Below, piece by piece: positions 33,837 through 42,482 of a stretch of 64,000 nt of DNA (within the stretch, counting starts at the first letter, position 1; each line of letters begins with the position of its first letter). Location of the stretch: contig JACQXA010000004.1 of the NCBI GenBank assembly GCA_016208975.1, positions 1,551,015 through 1,615,014 on the forward strand, read 5' to 3'. A model generated the notes under the pieces. The model did no database searches, was not told the origin of the DNA, and worked only from the letters and a program-made list of their open reading frames with translations. The position numbers were made by a program, and so were the translations under genes. Source of the DNA: Nitrospinota bacterium. Lineage in GTDB: Bacteria; Nitrospinota_A; UBA7883; JACRLM01.

Positions 33837-35286
33837 AATGCCCGTCGGCGTATGTCCTGGCTATCTCGGAAAATTCGGTTTCGGCCCGCTGGAAAGCCTC
33901 TATAACGGCGGGGTCAAAGTGGTTTCCCCTTCCTTCCATTATTATCCCGCGGGACTTCTCGTGGGTGAACGCCTCCTTGTAAACCCGTTTGCTTATCAAA
34001 GCGTCATACACATCGGCCACGGCCATCAGCCGCGCCGATAGGGGTATCCGCTCCCCGGTCTGCCCGTCGGGATACCCTTTTCCATCCCAGCGCTCATGGT
34101 GACCCCCGGCTATTTCCCGCGCCAGCCGCAAAAAAGAGTTGGAGCCCAAACGCCCCTCCGCCCGTAACAGCGCCTCCCGCCCCATGCTGGCGTGGGTCTT
34201 CATTATGGTGAACTCGTCATCCGTAAGCTTGCCGGGCTTTAGCAAGATCGCGTCGGGTACGCCTACCTTGCCGATGTCGTGCAACGGGGCGGACTTGAAA
34301 AGAAGCTCTATATAACCATCATCCAGCAACTCGGGATGATTGTGGCCATCCATGTCACGCAACCTCAGCGCCAGCGCCTTTATATAACGCTGGGTTCGTA
34401 ATATGTGGGCGCCTGTCTCGTTGTCCCTGGTTTCCGCCAGGGAGGCCAGCGAATGTATGGTTACATCCTGGGTGAGCGCCACCTCCCGCGTGCGCTCTTT
34501 TAGCGCGGTTATCATAATATTGGTATATTCGCCCATAACGCCGAACTCGTCCCGGGTGCTCACTGGCACCCGCGACTCCAGCTCGCCCCGGGTTACTGCC
34601 GAAAGGGCGCCATTCTGATGGGTAAAGAAGAGCTTCAGGTTCCTGGAATAGGAGAAAATAATGTTGATAGCCTCCGCCAGCGCCACGGCGCCCACCAGGG
34701 CGATTTCCGCCAGCACCACCATGGCGGGCATCATGAGGTTGTCGCCACGCTCATATTCCACCAGCCACTCCATATCTTTCACCACCACGAGGAATAGCGT
34801 GCCGGACCAAAGGGTAACCAGCGCCACGGCGGTCAAGGCAAACCGGGTTGTGAGAGGAAAAAGCCGTTCGCCGGAGACTTGTATGGAAAGGCCAGAGGCG
34901 GCCAGTTGACCGGAAATCATCCTTTCCCGCTCCAGCGCCAGGTCCAGCGCGGCGAAAAACCCCGGGGTCAGGAAGCCTAATCCCATTTTCAGGGCGCTGG
35001 CCAAAGGAAAATGGTGAGCAAGGGTGTTATACGTTATCAGGAGGCCGCCGGCCATCAAGAACAGCCCAAAGTCCAGTATGAACTGGCGGCGGACACGCCG
35101 GTCGAATTCCACCGACTCAATGAAATGTTTTACCAGCCCGCCCCGGATGGCGAAAGTGGCGCCAAGGGAGGCGGAAAGTATAATGATCCACTCGCCCGGG
35201 TGCATCCCTTCCACGAAAGGGCAAACCTGGGCGCCATAAAGGGTAAGAAAAGACAACGTGACCATGTAATGGACGAAAGCCCTCAT
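33835..35286 (-). CDS. HD-GYP cyclic-di-GMP phosphodiesterase with membrane and HAMP region
   Basis: The 483-residue protein has an N-terminal membrane region of several helices (FVHYMVTLSFLTLYGAQV and following), a HAMP-like linker (GELESRVPVSTRDEFGVMGEYTN), and a complete HD-GYP domain: TRDNETGAHILRTQRY, SAPLHDIGKVGVPDAIL (metal-binding HD near residue 334), HHERWDGKGYPDG. These residues hydrolyse c-di-GMP to GMP or pGpG. The gene sits on the opposite strand between prfA and prmC, which are usually neighbours, so it seems inserted. Its sensory signal is unknown. Confidence 0.92.
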   Translation of the reverse strand: MRAFVHYMVTLSFLTLYGAQVCPFVEGMHPGEWIIILSASLGATFAIRGGLVKHFIESVEFDRRVRRQFILDFGLFLMAGGLLITYNTLAHHFPLASALKMGLGFLTPGFFAALDLALERERMISGQLAASGLSIQVSGERLFPLTTRFALTAVALVTLWSGTLFLVVVKDMEWLVEYERGDNLMMPAMVVLAEIALVGAVALAEAINIIFSYSRNLKLFFTHQNGALSAVTRGELESRVPVSTRDEFGVMGEYTNIMITALKERTREVALTQDVTIHSLASLAETRDNETGAHILRTQRYIKALALRLRDMDGHNHPELLDDGYIELLFKSAPLHDIGKVGVPDAILLKPGKLTDDEFTIMKTHASMGREALLRAEGRLGSNSFLRLAREIAGGHHERWDGKGYPDGQTGERIPLSARLMAVADVYDALISKRVYKEAFTHEKSRGIIMEGRGNHFDPAVIEAFQRAETEFSEIARTYADGH

Positions 35287-35403
35287 AACAACACCCTCAT
35301 GTTTTGGCGATGGCCGGTACAGATTCTTCTACTATATTTCAGGATCTTGGGTTAATCCATTCTTTGTGAACCGGGGGCCCGGGAGAAGGTAAACTGTAAA
35401 GCG

Positions 35404-36285
35404 ATGGAAACGAAGATGGAAGAATCCGGCGGGGAGCCAAAAACCCTATTAAAGCTGTTGGCCGATGCCGATGGCCTGTTGCGCCAGGCTGGCGCGCCCA
35501 CCCCCAGGCTGGACGCGGAGATATTGCTTTGCCACGCTTTGGGTTGCGAGCGGGCCTGGCTTTTCACACATATGAACGATGTGGCCCCGGAAGGAATAGC
35601 GGAGAAATATTCCGCCATGGTCTCCCGTCGGGAGAAACGGGAGCCTGTGGCCTACATCCGGGGTTTCAAGGAATTTTATTCGTTGACGTTCAGGGTGGCT
35701 CCCGAGGCGCTCATCCCCCGGCCGGAGACGGAGCTGATAATTGACGAGGCGTTTAGGTTGTTCCCCGCCGAGTCGGAAATAAACGCGCTGGACATAGGCG
35801 CAGGCTCCGGAGCCATAGCGGTGACGCTGGCCTATCACAGGCCAGGCTGGGCCATAGACGCCGTGGACATCTCGCCCGGCGCCTTGGCGCTGGCCTGTTC
35901 CAACGCCCTTTCGCACGAGGTGGGCAGGAGAATAAATTTCCAACTGTCCGACCTTTATGAAGCCATTGGGGACAAGCGGTACAACCTGATAGTCTCGAAC
36001 CCCCCATATATTCCCGAAGAGTCGGCGGAGGTGGCTCCGGACGTGACGAAGTTTGAGCCCCATAAGGCGCTTTTCGCAGGGGATGGGGGATTGGCGATAA
36101 TAAAACGCATAATAAAAAACGCTCCCGCCCATCTGGAGGAAAACGGTAAACTCATCCTCGAGATCGGTTTCGGCCAGGCTGATGAAGTGGAGCGGCTGGT
36201 AAAGGAGACCGGAGCCTTGAGGATTTTAAAGATGACTCCCGATTACGCCGGGATTACCCGCACGGTTGTGGCGGAACCTATTTAG
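35404..36285 (+). CDS. prmC: release factor glutamine methyltransferase PrmC
   Basis: PrmC methylates the Gln of the GGQ motif in RF1 and RF2 using SAM. The 293-residue protein has an N-terminal helical RF-binding region (LLRQAGAPTPRLDAEILLCHALG), SAM motif LDIGAGSGAIAVTL, and the catalytic NPPY in IVSNPPYIPEESAEV (about residue 199). It is separated from its substrate gene prfA by the opposed HD-GYP gene. It is 12 bases upstream of murA. Confidence 0.95.
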   Translation: METKMEESGGEPKTLLKLLADADGLLRQAGAPTPRLDAEILLCHALGCERAWLFTHMNDVAPEGIAEKYSAMVSRREKREPVAYIRGFKEFYSLTFRVAPEALIPRPETELIIDEAFRLFPAESEINALDIGAGSGAIAVTLAYHRPGWAIDAVDISPGALALACSNALSHEVGRRINFQLSDLYEAIGDKRYNLIVSNPPYIPEESAEVAPDVTKFEPHKALFAGDGGLAIIKRIIKNAPAHLEENGKLILEIGFGQADEVERLVKETGALRILKMTPDYAGITRTVVAEPI

Positions 36286-36297
36286 AACTGGAGACCA

Positions 36298-37566
36298 ATG
36301 GACGAGATAGTAATTGAAGGCGGCAGGCCGTTGAAAGGCGTTGTCCGCGTATCCGGCGCGAAGAACTCCGCGTTACCCATTTTCGCCGCAACCCTGCTTG
36401 CGCCGGGTGAGTTTGACATCACCAACGTGCCGGACCTTATGGACGTGCGCACCATAGTGAAGATAATCCGCGAGTTCGGCGCCGGTGTGGAGAAGACCGG
36501 CGAGTCTTCCTACAAGGTGAATAGCGACAACATAAACAACCACGAAGCCCCGTACGAACTGGTGAAAACCATGCGCGCCTCGTGCCTGGCGCTGGGGCCC
36601 CTGCTGGCGCGGCTGGGCCGGGCGAAAGTGAGCTTGCCGGGAGGGTGCGCCATTGGCGAACGTCCCATAGACCAGCATTTAAAAGGGCTGGCGGCGCTGG
36701 GGGCGCATATAGACCTGGCCCATGGATATGTGGACGCCCGGCTGGATGGAAGGATGAAGGGCACACGCATCACCATGGACCTGGTAACCGTCACCGGCGT
36801 GATGAACATCATGATGGCCGCAGTGTTCGCTGACGGCCAGACGGTGATTGAAAACGCCGCACGGGAACCGGAAGTGGTGGCGCTGGCGGATTTCCTGAAC
36901 AGCATGGGAGCCCACATCACGGGGGCGGGTTCGCCTCACATAGTTATAGAAGGCGTAAGGGAGTTGAAAGCCATGCCGGTGAGAAACATAGCTGACCGCA
37001 TAGAGGCTGGCACATTCATGACCGCCGCCGCCATTACGCGGGGGGATGTTATGGTCTCCGGCGTGGATCCGGTGAATGTGGCGGCCCTTTCCGACAAACT
37101 CAAGGAGGCCGGTTGCCAGATCACCGAGACGGGGGAGGACATAAACGTAAAAGGCCCCGAGGTGGTAAAACCTGTCGATGTCACCACTGCGCCGTTCCCA
37201 GGGTTCCCCACCGACATGCAGGCGCAGATAATGGCCCTGATGTGCGTATCCAGTGGGGCCTCGGTTATAACCGAGACCATTTTCGAAAACCGTTTCATGC
37301 ACGTGGCGGAGTTGCGGAGGATGGGGGCGGACATATCCGTTCACGGCCATACTGCCACAGTAAAAGGGATAAAGAACCTATCGGGCGCGCCGGTTATGGC
37401 GACGGACCTCCGGGCATCGGCCTCGCTGGTGGTGGCGGCGCTGGCGGCGGAAGGGCAATCGGTTATATCCCGGGTCTATCATCTGGACCGGGGATATGAG
37501 CACATCGAGACCAAGCTGGCGGGACTGGGGGCCACCATCCATCGCAGGAAAGGCGGGCACGTATAA
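36298..37566 (+). CDS. murA: UDP-N-acetylglucosamine 1-carboxyvinyltransferase MurA
   Basis: MurA transfers enolpyruvate from PEP to UDP-GlcNAc, the first committed peptidoglycan step. The 422-residue protein shows Lys22-region GAKNSALPIFAATLL, the active loop LPGGCAIGERPIDQHL with the catalytic Cys (about residue 117), so it should be fosfomycin-sensitive as regards this residue, and FPTDMQAQ near the C-terminal lobe. It closes the prmC-murA unit and overlaps a minus-strand terminator. Confidence 0.96.
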   Translation: MDEIVIEGGRPLKGVVRVSGAKNSALPIFAATLLAPGEFDITNVPDLMDVRTIVKIIREFGAGVEKTGESSYKVNSDNINNHEAPYELVKTMRASCLALGPLLARLGRAKVSLPGGCAIGERPIDQHLKGLAALGAHIDLAHGYVDARLDGRMKGTRITMDLVTVTGVMNIMMAAVFADGQTVIENAAREPEVVALADFLNSMGAHITGAGSPHIVIEGVRELKAMPVRNIADRIEAGTFMTAAAITRGDVMVSGVDPVNVAALSDKLKEAGCQITETGEDINVKGPEVVKPVDVTTAPFPGFPTDMQAQIMALMCVSSGASVITETIFENRFMHVAELRRMGADISVHGHTATVKGIKNLSGAPVMATDLRASASLVVAALAAEGQSVISRVYHLDRGYEHIETKLAGLGATIHRRKGGHV

Positions 37567-37592
37567 AAATCGGCCTCGCCCGCCGGGGAGGC
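37564..37592 (-). terminator. terminator of the nif operon (minus strand)
   Basis: On the minus strand GCCTC (37588-37592) and GAGGC (37573-37577) pair with an inner CCC/GGG extension, followed by CG and ATTTTTAT. It sits downstream of the last nif-operon gene and overlaps the murA stop. Confidence 0.6.
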
Positions 37593-37617
37593 TGATTCAG
37601 TCCGGCGGGCCGGTACG

Positions 37618-37971
37618 TTACGCCACCAGGCTACGCCATTCCCGTTCCACCTTGTCCACCACGGCCTCGGGTTTTGAGGCGGCGAAATCGTCGTCGAACA
37701 GATACTCGTCGGTTTTGGCCAGGTCGCCCCGGGCCAGACGCACCTGGGTGTAGAACTTGGCGAACCTGCTCATGAACTTCACGGCGTCATCGGAGGTTAT
37801 CCCCCATTTGGTTTGAAGCCCGCCGCTGACGCTGTATTTTATCCGCGAAATCTCGTGCCCGGTCTTGGAGGAGACCACGCCCAGCATGGCGCATTGGCCT
37901 GCCGCCGCCCTGCATGTGAGAACATAGGTGTTCCCGTCATGGTCGAAAGATTCCGCGCTAATATCCTTCAT
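37618..37971 (-). CDS. unknown 117-residue protein, last gene of the nif operon
   Basis: This soluble 117-residue protein is not recognised. It has no signal peptide or membrane segment. It starts MKDISAESFDHDGNTYVLTC and has two cysteines (in LTCRAAAGQCAMLG), a mixed alpha/beta pattern, and a charged Asp-rich C-terminal region (AKTDEYLFDDDFAASKPEA). A strong ribosome site (AAGGAAAGGA) precedes the ATG. It lies 32 bases after the HesA-like gene on the same strand and before a terminator, so it is co-transcribed with nifB-nifT-nifV-hesA. Its operon place suggests a role near nitrogenase cofactor synthesis or control; this is inference only. Confidence 0.6.
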   Translation of the reverse strand: MKDISAESFDHDGNTYVLTCRAAAGQCAMLGVVSSKTGHEISRIKYSVSGGLQTKWGITSDDAVKFMSRFAKFYTQVRLARGDLAKTDEYLFDDDFAASKPEAVVDKVEREWRSLVA

Positions 37972-38003
37972 CGTTCAAATTCCTTTCCTTCTTCAATTCT
38001 GTT

Positions 38004-38747
38004 TCAATCCGGTTTCCCCCTGCCGCACACCTGGCAGGCCGGGTCCGGCCTCAACGGGAAACGGCGCGTAGCATAATCGTTCAGGCTTATAGTCACAAGC
38101 CTGCCGCCAGCCTCGCCATAACCCGACAAATACTTTATGGCTTCCATCCCGGCCATCGCCCCGATGGTGTGGGCCACCGCGCCGAAGACGGGAAACCCGA
38201 AGGGGTCCCAGTCCGGCGGGTCGCCGGGATAAAGACAGTCCAGACACCCGGTTTTTCCCGGGGCAAACAGAGCCATCTGGGCGAAAAGCCCATCCATGGC
38301 CGCGTAAAGAAGCGGCGTTCCAGTGAACACAGACATCCTGTTCAATGTCCTGCGTTCGGGGAAGTTGTGCCGGGCGTCTATTACCAAATCCACGCCCGCC
38401 ATAAGTGGCTTTATAACCTCCTCCGTCACCGGCGCGTCATGCGACTCCACCTCCACCAGCGACGAGAATTCCCGCAACCGCTCCGCCGCCGTCTCCACCC
38501 GTGATTCGTCCAGGGCCGACTCGCTCATGAGTGTCTGGCGGTTAAGGTTCGACTCCGTCAGAGGCCCCGAATGGACCAGCGTAATTTTCCCAACCCCCGC
38601 TCCGGCCAGCGCGTAGGCTATGGCCCCGCCCAATCCGCCGATGCCAGCCAGCAGTACCTTCGATTTTCGCAACCGCCGCTGATTCTCCACGGTAAAACCG
38701 GGATGGATCAGCTGTCTGCGGTACCGTTCGGTCTCTTTCGATGTCAT
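38004..38747 (-). CDS. hesA: HesA/MoeB/ThiF-family E1-like adenylyltransferase
   Basis: The 247-residue E1-like enzyme has the ATP-binding loop LAGIGGLGGAIAYALAGAGVG, the Arg in NLNRQT, an acidic residue in DLVIDARHNFPERR, and a zinc site formed by CLDC and CQVC near the C-terminus. Such proteins activate the C-terminus of a ubiquitin-like sulfur carrier by adenylation. In diazotrophs HesA is often next to nif genes and is thought to help with cofactor or sulfur delivery. The operon context (ten bases after nifV) supports HesA rather than MoeB, but sequence alone does not settle it. Confidence 0.78.
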   Translation of the reverse strand: MTSKETERYRRQLIHPGFTVENQRRLRKSKVLLAGIGGLGGAIAYALAGAGVGKITLVHSGPLTESNLNRQTLMSESALDESRVETAAERLREFSSLVEVESHDAPVTEEVIKPLMAGVDLVIDARHNFPERRTLNRMSVFTGTPLLYAAMDGLFAQMALFAPGKTGCLDCLYPGDPPDWDPFGFPVFGAVAHTIGAMAGMEAIKYLSGYGEAGGRLVTISLNDYATRRFPLRPDPACQVCGRGKPD

Positions 38748-38756
38748 ATCGCCTCA

Positions 38757-39869
38757 TCAGTTGAACATCCTTGACGCAATCGAAAGTATATCCGAATCGG
38801 TAAGCCCCCCCTTCCTGTTCCCTGCGGCTTTTCTTATCATTTCCACCGCGCAGGATTCCGAAAAACCGTTCAGATCAAAACCCAGCTCCCGCAACCGTCT
38901 TTTTACGGCCTTCGGGCCGGAGTGTTTGCCGATAACTATCCTGCGGCAGGCCCCCACCAGCGAAGGATCGAACGGCTCGTACAGCCTGGGGTCTTTCATC
39001 ACGCCGTCCACGTGGATGCCGGACTCGTGGGTGAACACATCCGTCCCCACGATGCTTTTGGAGCGGGGCAGGGTGCGGCCCGCGGCCCTGGCTACAAACT
39101 CGGCCAGTTTTTTTAGCATCAATGGGTTGACGCCGGTTTTTATCTCCATCACCACTTCCAGCGCCATCACCACCTCTTCCAGCGGCGCGTTGCCAGCCCG
39201 TTCACCCAGGCCCGTTATGGTGGTGTCTATCAGGGTGGCTCCGGCCTTCACTCCCGCCAGGGCGTTTGCCGTGGCCATGCCGAAATCGTTATGGGTGTGA
39301 ATCTCCAGCGGTATGCGCGCGCCAATTAACAGCCGCTCCACATTATCCCTAAGCGAGAAAGGCTCGGATACCCCCACCGTGTCGCAATAGCGTAGCCTGA
39401 CGGCGCCGCAGGATTCGGCGGCGGCGATGTATTCTTTCAGAAACGACTGGTCGGCCCGGGTGGCGTCTTCCGCGCCCACGGAGACTTCAACGTTCTCAGA
39501 CTTGGCCAGGGCCACCATGGAGGCCATGGTCTCTATGATCTTGTTCCGGTCATACCCCATTTTCCGCCGGATCATGAAATCCGACACGGGGAGGGATATA
39601 TGGACGTTCCTTGCGCCGATGGAAAGCGATTTTTCGATGTCTTCCCGCGTGGCGCGGTTCCACATGATAACGCTGGCCCGCAGGCCCATGCCGTTTATCT
39701 CCCGGATGGCTTCAAGTTCCCCATGGCCCATGGCCGGGGAACCCGCCTCTATGTAATGGACCCCAGCTTCGTCAAGCATGGCGGCGATGGCCATTTTCTC
39801 TTCCACGCTGAAAGCCACCCCCGGTGTCTGCTCGCCGTCGCGCAGGGTTGTGTCCACTATGCGGATCAT
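38757..39869 (-). CDS. nifV: homocitrate synthase NifV
   Basis: NifV condenses acetyl-CoA and 2-oxoglutarate to homocitrate, the organic ligand of the nitrogenase iron-molybdenum cofactor. The 370-residue protein begins VDTTLRDGEQTPGVAFSVEEK (TIM barrel with metal-binding Asp/Arg), and has EIHTHNDFGMATANALAG and TITGLGERAGNAPLEEVVM, family signatures for homocitrate and isopropylmalate synthases. Short length and lack of the LeuA regulatory domain, together with the neighbours nifT and nifB, make NifV the clear choice over LeuA. Confidence 0.92.
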   Translation of the reverse strand: MIRIVDTTLRDGEQTPGVAFSVEEKMAIAAMLDEAGVHYIEAGSPAMGHGELEAIREINGMGLRASVIMWNRATREDIEKSLSIGARNVHISLPVSDFMIRRKMGYDRNKIIETMASMVALAKSENVEVSVGAEDATRADQSFLKEYIAAAESCGAVRLRYCDTVGVSEPFSLRDNVERLLIGARIPLEIHTHNDFGMATANALAGVKAGATLIDTTITGLGERAGNAPLEEVVMALEVVMEIKTGVNPLMLKKLAEFVARAAGRTLPRSKSIVGTDVFTHESGIHVDGVMKDPRLYEPFDPSLVGACRRIVIGKHSGPKAVKRRLRELGFDLNGFSESCAVEMIRKAAGNRKGGLTDSDILSIASRMFN

Positions 39870-39871
39870 GG

Positions 39872-40072
39872 CTATAACTTTTTCGCCTCCAGGGTGAGGG
39901 GCAGTTTGGGAATGGAGGTTTGAGGCTCCAAGTAAATTTTCATGCCGCCCTGAAGCTCCAGCGCCCCGCCGAACACGTGGGCCGGGTCTGTGGCCACAAC
40001 TTTGGCCTCCAGGTCTTTCTTGGGGATGTACACGCTAAACCCGTCCCCCTGGGCGCGGATGGTTACCTTCAT
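39872..40072 (-). CDS. nifT: NifT/FixU family protein
   Basis: This 66-residue protein matches NifT: MKVTIRAQGDGFSVYIPKKD, then a Gly-rich turn (HVFGGALELQGG) and the C-terminal LPLTLEAKKL. NifT is small, cytoplasmic and of unsettled function; mutants often show only weak defects in nitrogenase maturation. Its start overlaps the nifB stop by four bases and nifV follows two bases later, so all three are coupled. Confidence 0.9.
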   Translation of the reverse strand: MKVTIRAQGDGFSVYIPKKDLEAKVVATDPAHVFGGALELQGGMKIYLEPQTSIPKLPLTLEAKKL

Positions 40073-41493
40073 TTGAACGCTCCTTTTGTAAATTCCACCC
40101 GCGCGGTATCAATGCCCGGTATTGCCGCTACCTTTTCCATTTGCCGGGCCGCCTCCACCACCGCCTGCTCCAGAGGGATGTACGGAGTGTCGGTGACCGG
40201 AGTTATGCCCGCTGACACCAGTGATTTATGCGGGCCGTAACCCACCCGCAGGCATACCACCGCCTGGCAATCTTTAATCGTGTTAATTATGTCGTCAAGG
40301 GTCGCTGGGCTGTCATCGCAGGTGTCCGGCCCGGCGCAATAGTTGTTTTTCACCTTGCGCACGTTCAACAATCGCGGCTCGCCGCCCGCCACCTTGTAAA
40401 CGTAAAACTCCTTTGCATGGCCGAAATGCTGGTTCACCAGCCCCATCCCTTTGGTGCAGGCGGCTATTAAATATTCGCTCTTGGTCCTACGCTCGGGGCC
40501 GCAATCAGCCTTTGTCGCCATCCTCTGTCTCGTCACAAAATCCTGCGCCTGGGCGCGCCATTTTTCCCGGGCCAGCGCCCCATTGTCCCCAGGCAAAGAA
40601 GCCTCGCCCATTTCCTTGATGGAGAACGCGGAGAACCTGTCCTCGGAAAGTTTCCCCACAGCGTCGGCCCGGCACTGCCTGCAATGGGCCATCTGCTTTA
40701 TGTCGCCGCAGGATGAACGGACATGTTCCAGCTGGGCGGGGGAAGGCTCCGGCCAGTTTAATAGTCCGAATGCCGTCCCGTGCGCCGGGTTGGAGATGAG
40801 CGGCATGATGTTATGCATATGGGCGCCCATCAGTTTTATCTTTTTCGAGAGGGTCTCAAGCTCGTGGTCGTTTATTCCTGGGATGAGCAGGGAGTTCACC
40901 TTTACCAGCGCCCCCATTTCCGCCATTTTCCTCAACCCTTCCTGCTGACGGGCAAGAAACTCCGCCATGGCCGCAGGCCCCGCGCATTTTTCGCCGTCAA
41001 TGAGAACCCAGCTGTATATTTTTGCGGCGGTGGCCGGGTCGGACGTGTTCATGGTGACGGTTATGTGCTTTACACCCAGCCTGTGAAGCTCCTCGGCGTA
41101 CTCTGGCAAAGCCAGCCCATTGGTGGAAAGGCAAAGAGTGAGATCCGGAAAATGTTCTTTTATCAGCCGCAGGGTTTTCATAGTCCCGCGTGGGTTGGCC
41201 AAAGCGTCCCCGGGCCCGGCTATACCTATCACCGAAAGCTCTTTAACCTTCGCCGCCACGTGGTAAACTTTCCGGAGAGCCTCTTCCGGCTTGAGCCGCT
41301 CCGACACCACGCCTGGCCGGCTTTCGTTGGCGCAGTCGTACTTCCGGTTGCAGTAATTGCACTGGATGTTACACGCCGGGGCCACGGCAAGATGCATCCG
41401 CGCGAACATGTGATGGGCCTGCGTGGAATAGCAGGGATGAGTGTCTGTCGCGCCGCCGGAAAGGGGCCCGGGCTGATTATGACAACCGCTCAC
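40069..41493 (-). CDS. nifB: nitrogenase cofactor biosynthesis protein NifB (radical SAM with NifX domain)
   Basis: NifB makes NifB-co, an 8Fe-9S-C precursor of the nitrogenase cofactor, from two 4Fe-4S clusters and SAM. The radical SAM site is CNIQCNYCNRKYDC (about residue 40, the CxxxCxxC plus extra Cys of NifB), followed by ESRPGVVSERLKPEEAL. After about residue 340 a NifX/NafY-like cofactor-carrier domain is fused, as in the larger NifB group. The ORF is open to a TTG at 41544, but GTG 41493 has GGAG ten bases upstream and gives 474 residues, so I start there. It is the first gene of the sigma54-controlled nif operon. Confidence 0.94.
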   Translation of the reverse strand: MSGCHNQPGPLSGGATDTHPCYSTQAHHMFARMHLAVAPACNIQCNYCNRKYDCANESRPGVVSERLKPEEALRKVYHVAAKVKELSVIGIAGPGDALANPRGTMKTLRLIKEHFPDLTLCLSTNGLALPEYAEELHRLGVKHITVTMNTSDPATAAKIYSWVLIDGEKCAGPAAMAEFLARQQEGLRKMAEMGALVKVNSLLIPGINDHELETLSKKIKLMGAHMHNIMPLISNPAHGTAFGLLNWPEPSPAQLEHVRSSCGDIKQMAHCRQCRADAVGKLSEDRFSAFSIKEMGEASLPGDNGALAREKWRAQAQDFVTRQRMATKADCGPERRTKSEYLIAACTKGMGLVNQHFGHAKEFYVYKVAGGEPRLLNVRKVKNNYCAGPDTCDDSPATLDDIINTIKDCQAVVCLRVGYGPHKSLVSAGITPVTDTPYIPLEQAVVEAARQMEKVAAIPGIDTARVEFTKGAFK

Positions 41494-41540
41494 TTCGCTA
41501 AAACTCCATTTGGTTGAGCAAAAGACAATGATTGACCTGT

Positions 41541-41554
41541 GCAAGGCCGATACC
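41541..41554 (-). promoter_or_regulatory. sigma54 (-24/-12) promoter of the nifB operon
   Basis: On the minus strand the sequence reads GG-TATCGGCCTT-GC, which is exactly the GG-N10-GC pattern of sigma54 promoters; the -12 part CTTGCA matches the consensus well, the -24 part only partly. It lies about 48 bases before the nifB start. A NifA-type site is 80-90 bases upstream. Confidence 0.6.
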
Positions 41555-41632
41555 CTCCAGGGAATAAATGCCCGGGGAGTGTTGAGGCGATTGAATTATC
41601 AGCGGAAAAGCGGCCAGCGCCAGCGGGGCTTT

Positions 41633-41648
41633 TGTAGCGTTCCCTACA
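41633..41648 (-). promoter_or_regulatory. NifA-type upstream activator site TGT-N10-ACA
   Basis: TGTAGCGTTCCCTACA matches TGT-N10-ACA exactly and is itself palindromic (TTGTAG...CTACAA). It is 86 bases from the -24 element of the nifB promoter, the usual distance for NifA. It is also close to the draT start, so it could affect both. Confidence 0.6.
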
Positions 41649-41666
41649 ATTTGTAACGGTCCCCAC

Positions 41667-42464
41667 ATGTCTAATGCCCACCTTTTACACACCAACCTAA
41701 TAGGGGCGCCCACAAACTTCTTCGCCTCGCCCGCTTTCAACGTCTCGCCTGTCCCGATACACATTAACGGTGTGAGGGAGATGAACCACCAGCTGTTCGA
41801 GACGCTCAAAAGGTTCGGCAGGGAAGACGCCACCGGGGTTTTCATGGAACACATGCGGGTGATGTTCGACCTGGAGCCGGATGAGGAGAAAAAAGTGGGC
41901 AAACGGGTTTTCCGGGCCAGTTACCTGCGGCTTTTGCGCGGCTGGCTGTTCGATTCCAACCGGCCCGAGGGCGCGGTGATGAAAGGATGGGCGGAGTCCC
42001 GTTTCGGCCTGCTCCCCCTGTACCACGGCGAGCCCATCCAGGGGATAAATTCCCCCTCCTACTGGAGCTACATGATGGACAGGATGAGCCCCAGGTTCCA
42101 CAACAACTCCATATTCGCCCAGTTCGACCTGTTATACGAGTTCGCCCAGTATTACTTGGAACGGTTTGTGGACGGGGAGGGGAAGGTAACTCTGTACCGG
42201 GGCGCCAACGATTTGAAACGGGAAAGCCAGATCGTGGAGAAACGGGAGAAACGGCTCTGGATAGTGCGCAACAACAGTCTGGCCAGCTATACCTCCAGCC
42301 TTGAACGGGCTTCCGAGTTCGGCGACACTATTTTGAAAATCGAAGCGCCCCATTCGAAGATCCTCTGCTTTCCGGAGCTTCTGCCGGAACGTATCCCCAG
42401 GTCGGAAAACGAATACATAATCCTGGGCGGGGATTATATTTCAGAAGTGGTGGACATACTGTAA
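41667..42464 (+). CDS. draT: NAD(+)-dinitrogenase-reductase ADP-D-ribosyltransferase DraT
   Basis: DraT switches nitrogenase off by ADP-ribosylating an Arg of NifH when ammonium or darkness signals arrive. The 265-residue protein matches: HTNLIGAPTNFFASPAFN, IHINGVREMNHQLFETL, VTLYRGANDLKRES (NAD-binding Arg), NSLASYTSSLERASEFG (Ser motif), and the Glu-containing SENEYIILGGDY near the C-terminus, the R-S-E set of arginine ADP-ribosyltransferases. It is divergent from nifB. The partner glycohydrolase DraG and nifH are not in this window. Confidence 0.92.
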   Translation: MSNAHLLHTNLIGAPTNFFASPAFNVSPVPIHINGVREMNHQLFETLKRFGREDATGVFMEHMRVMFDLEPDEEKKVGKRVFRASYLRLLRGWLFDSNRPEGAVMKGWAESRFGLLPLYHGEPIQGINSPSYWSYMMDRMSPRFHNNSIFAQFDLLYEFAQYYLERFVDGEGKVTLYRGANDLKRESQIVEKREKRLWIVRNNSLASYTSSLERASEFGDTILKIEAPHSKILCFPELLPERIPRSENEYIILGGDYISEVVDIL

Positions 42465-42482
42465 CCGCAGGAAATACGTGGG

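Noticed and set aside
41625-41638. A second GG-N10-GC match on the plus strand just before draT
   Set aside because: It overlaps the NifA site, its -12 part (GTAGC) is poor, and it is too close to the start to be convincing.
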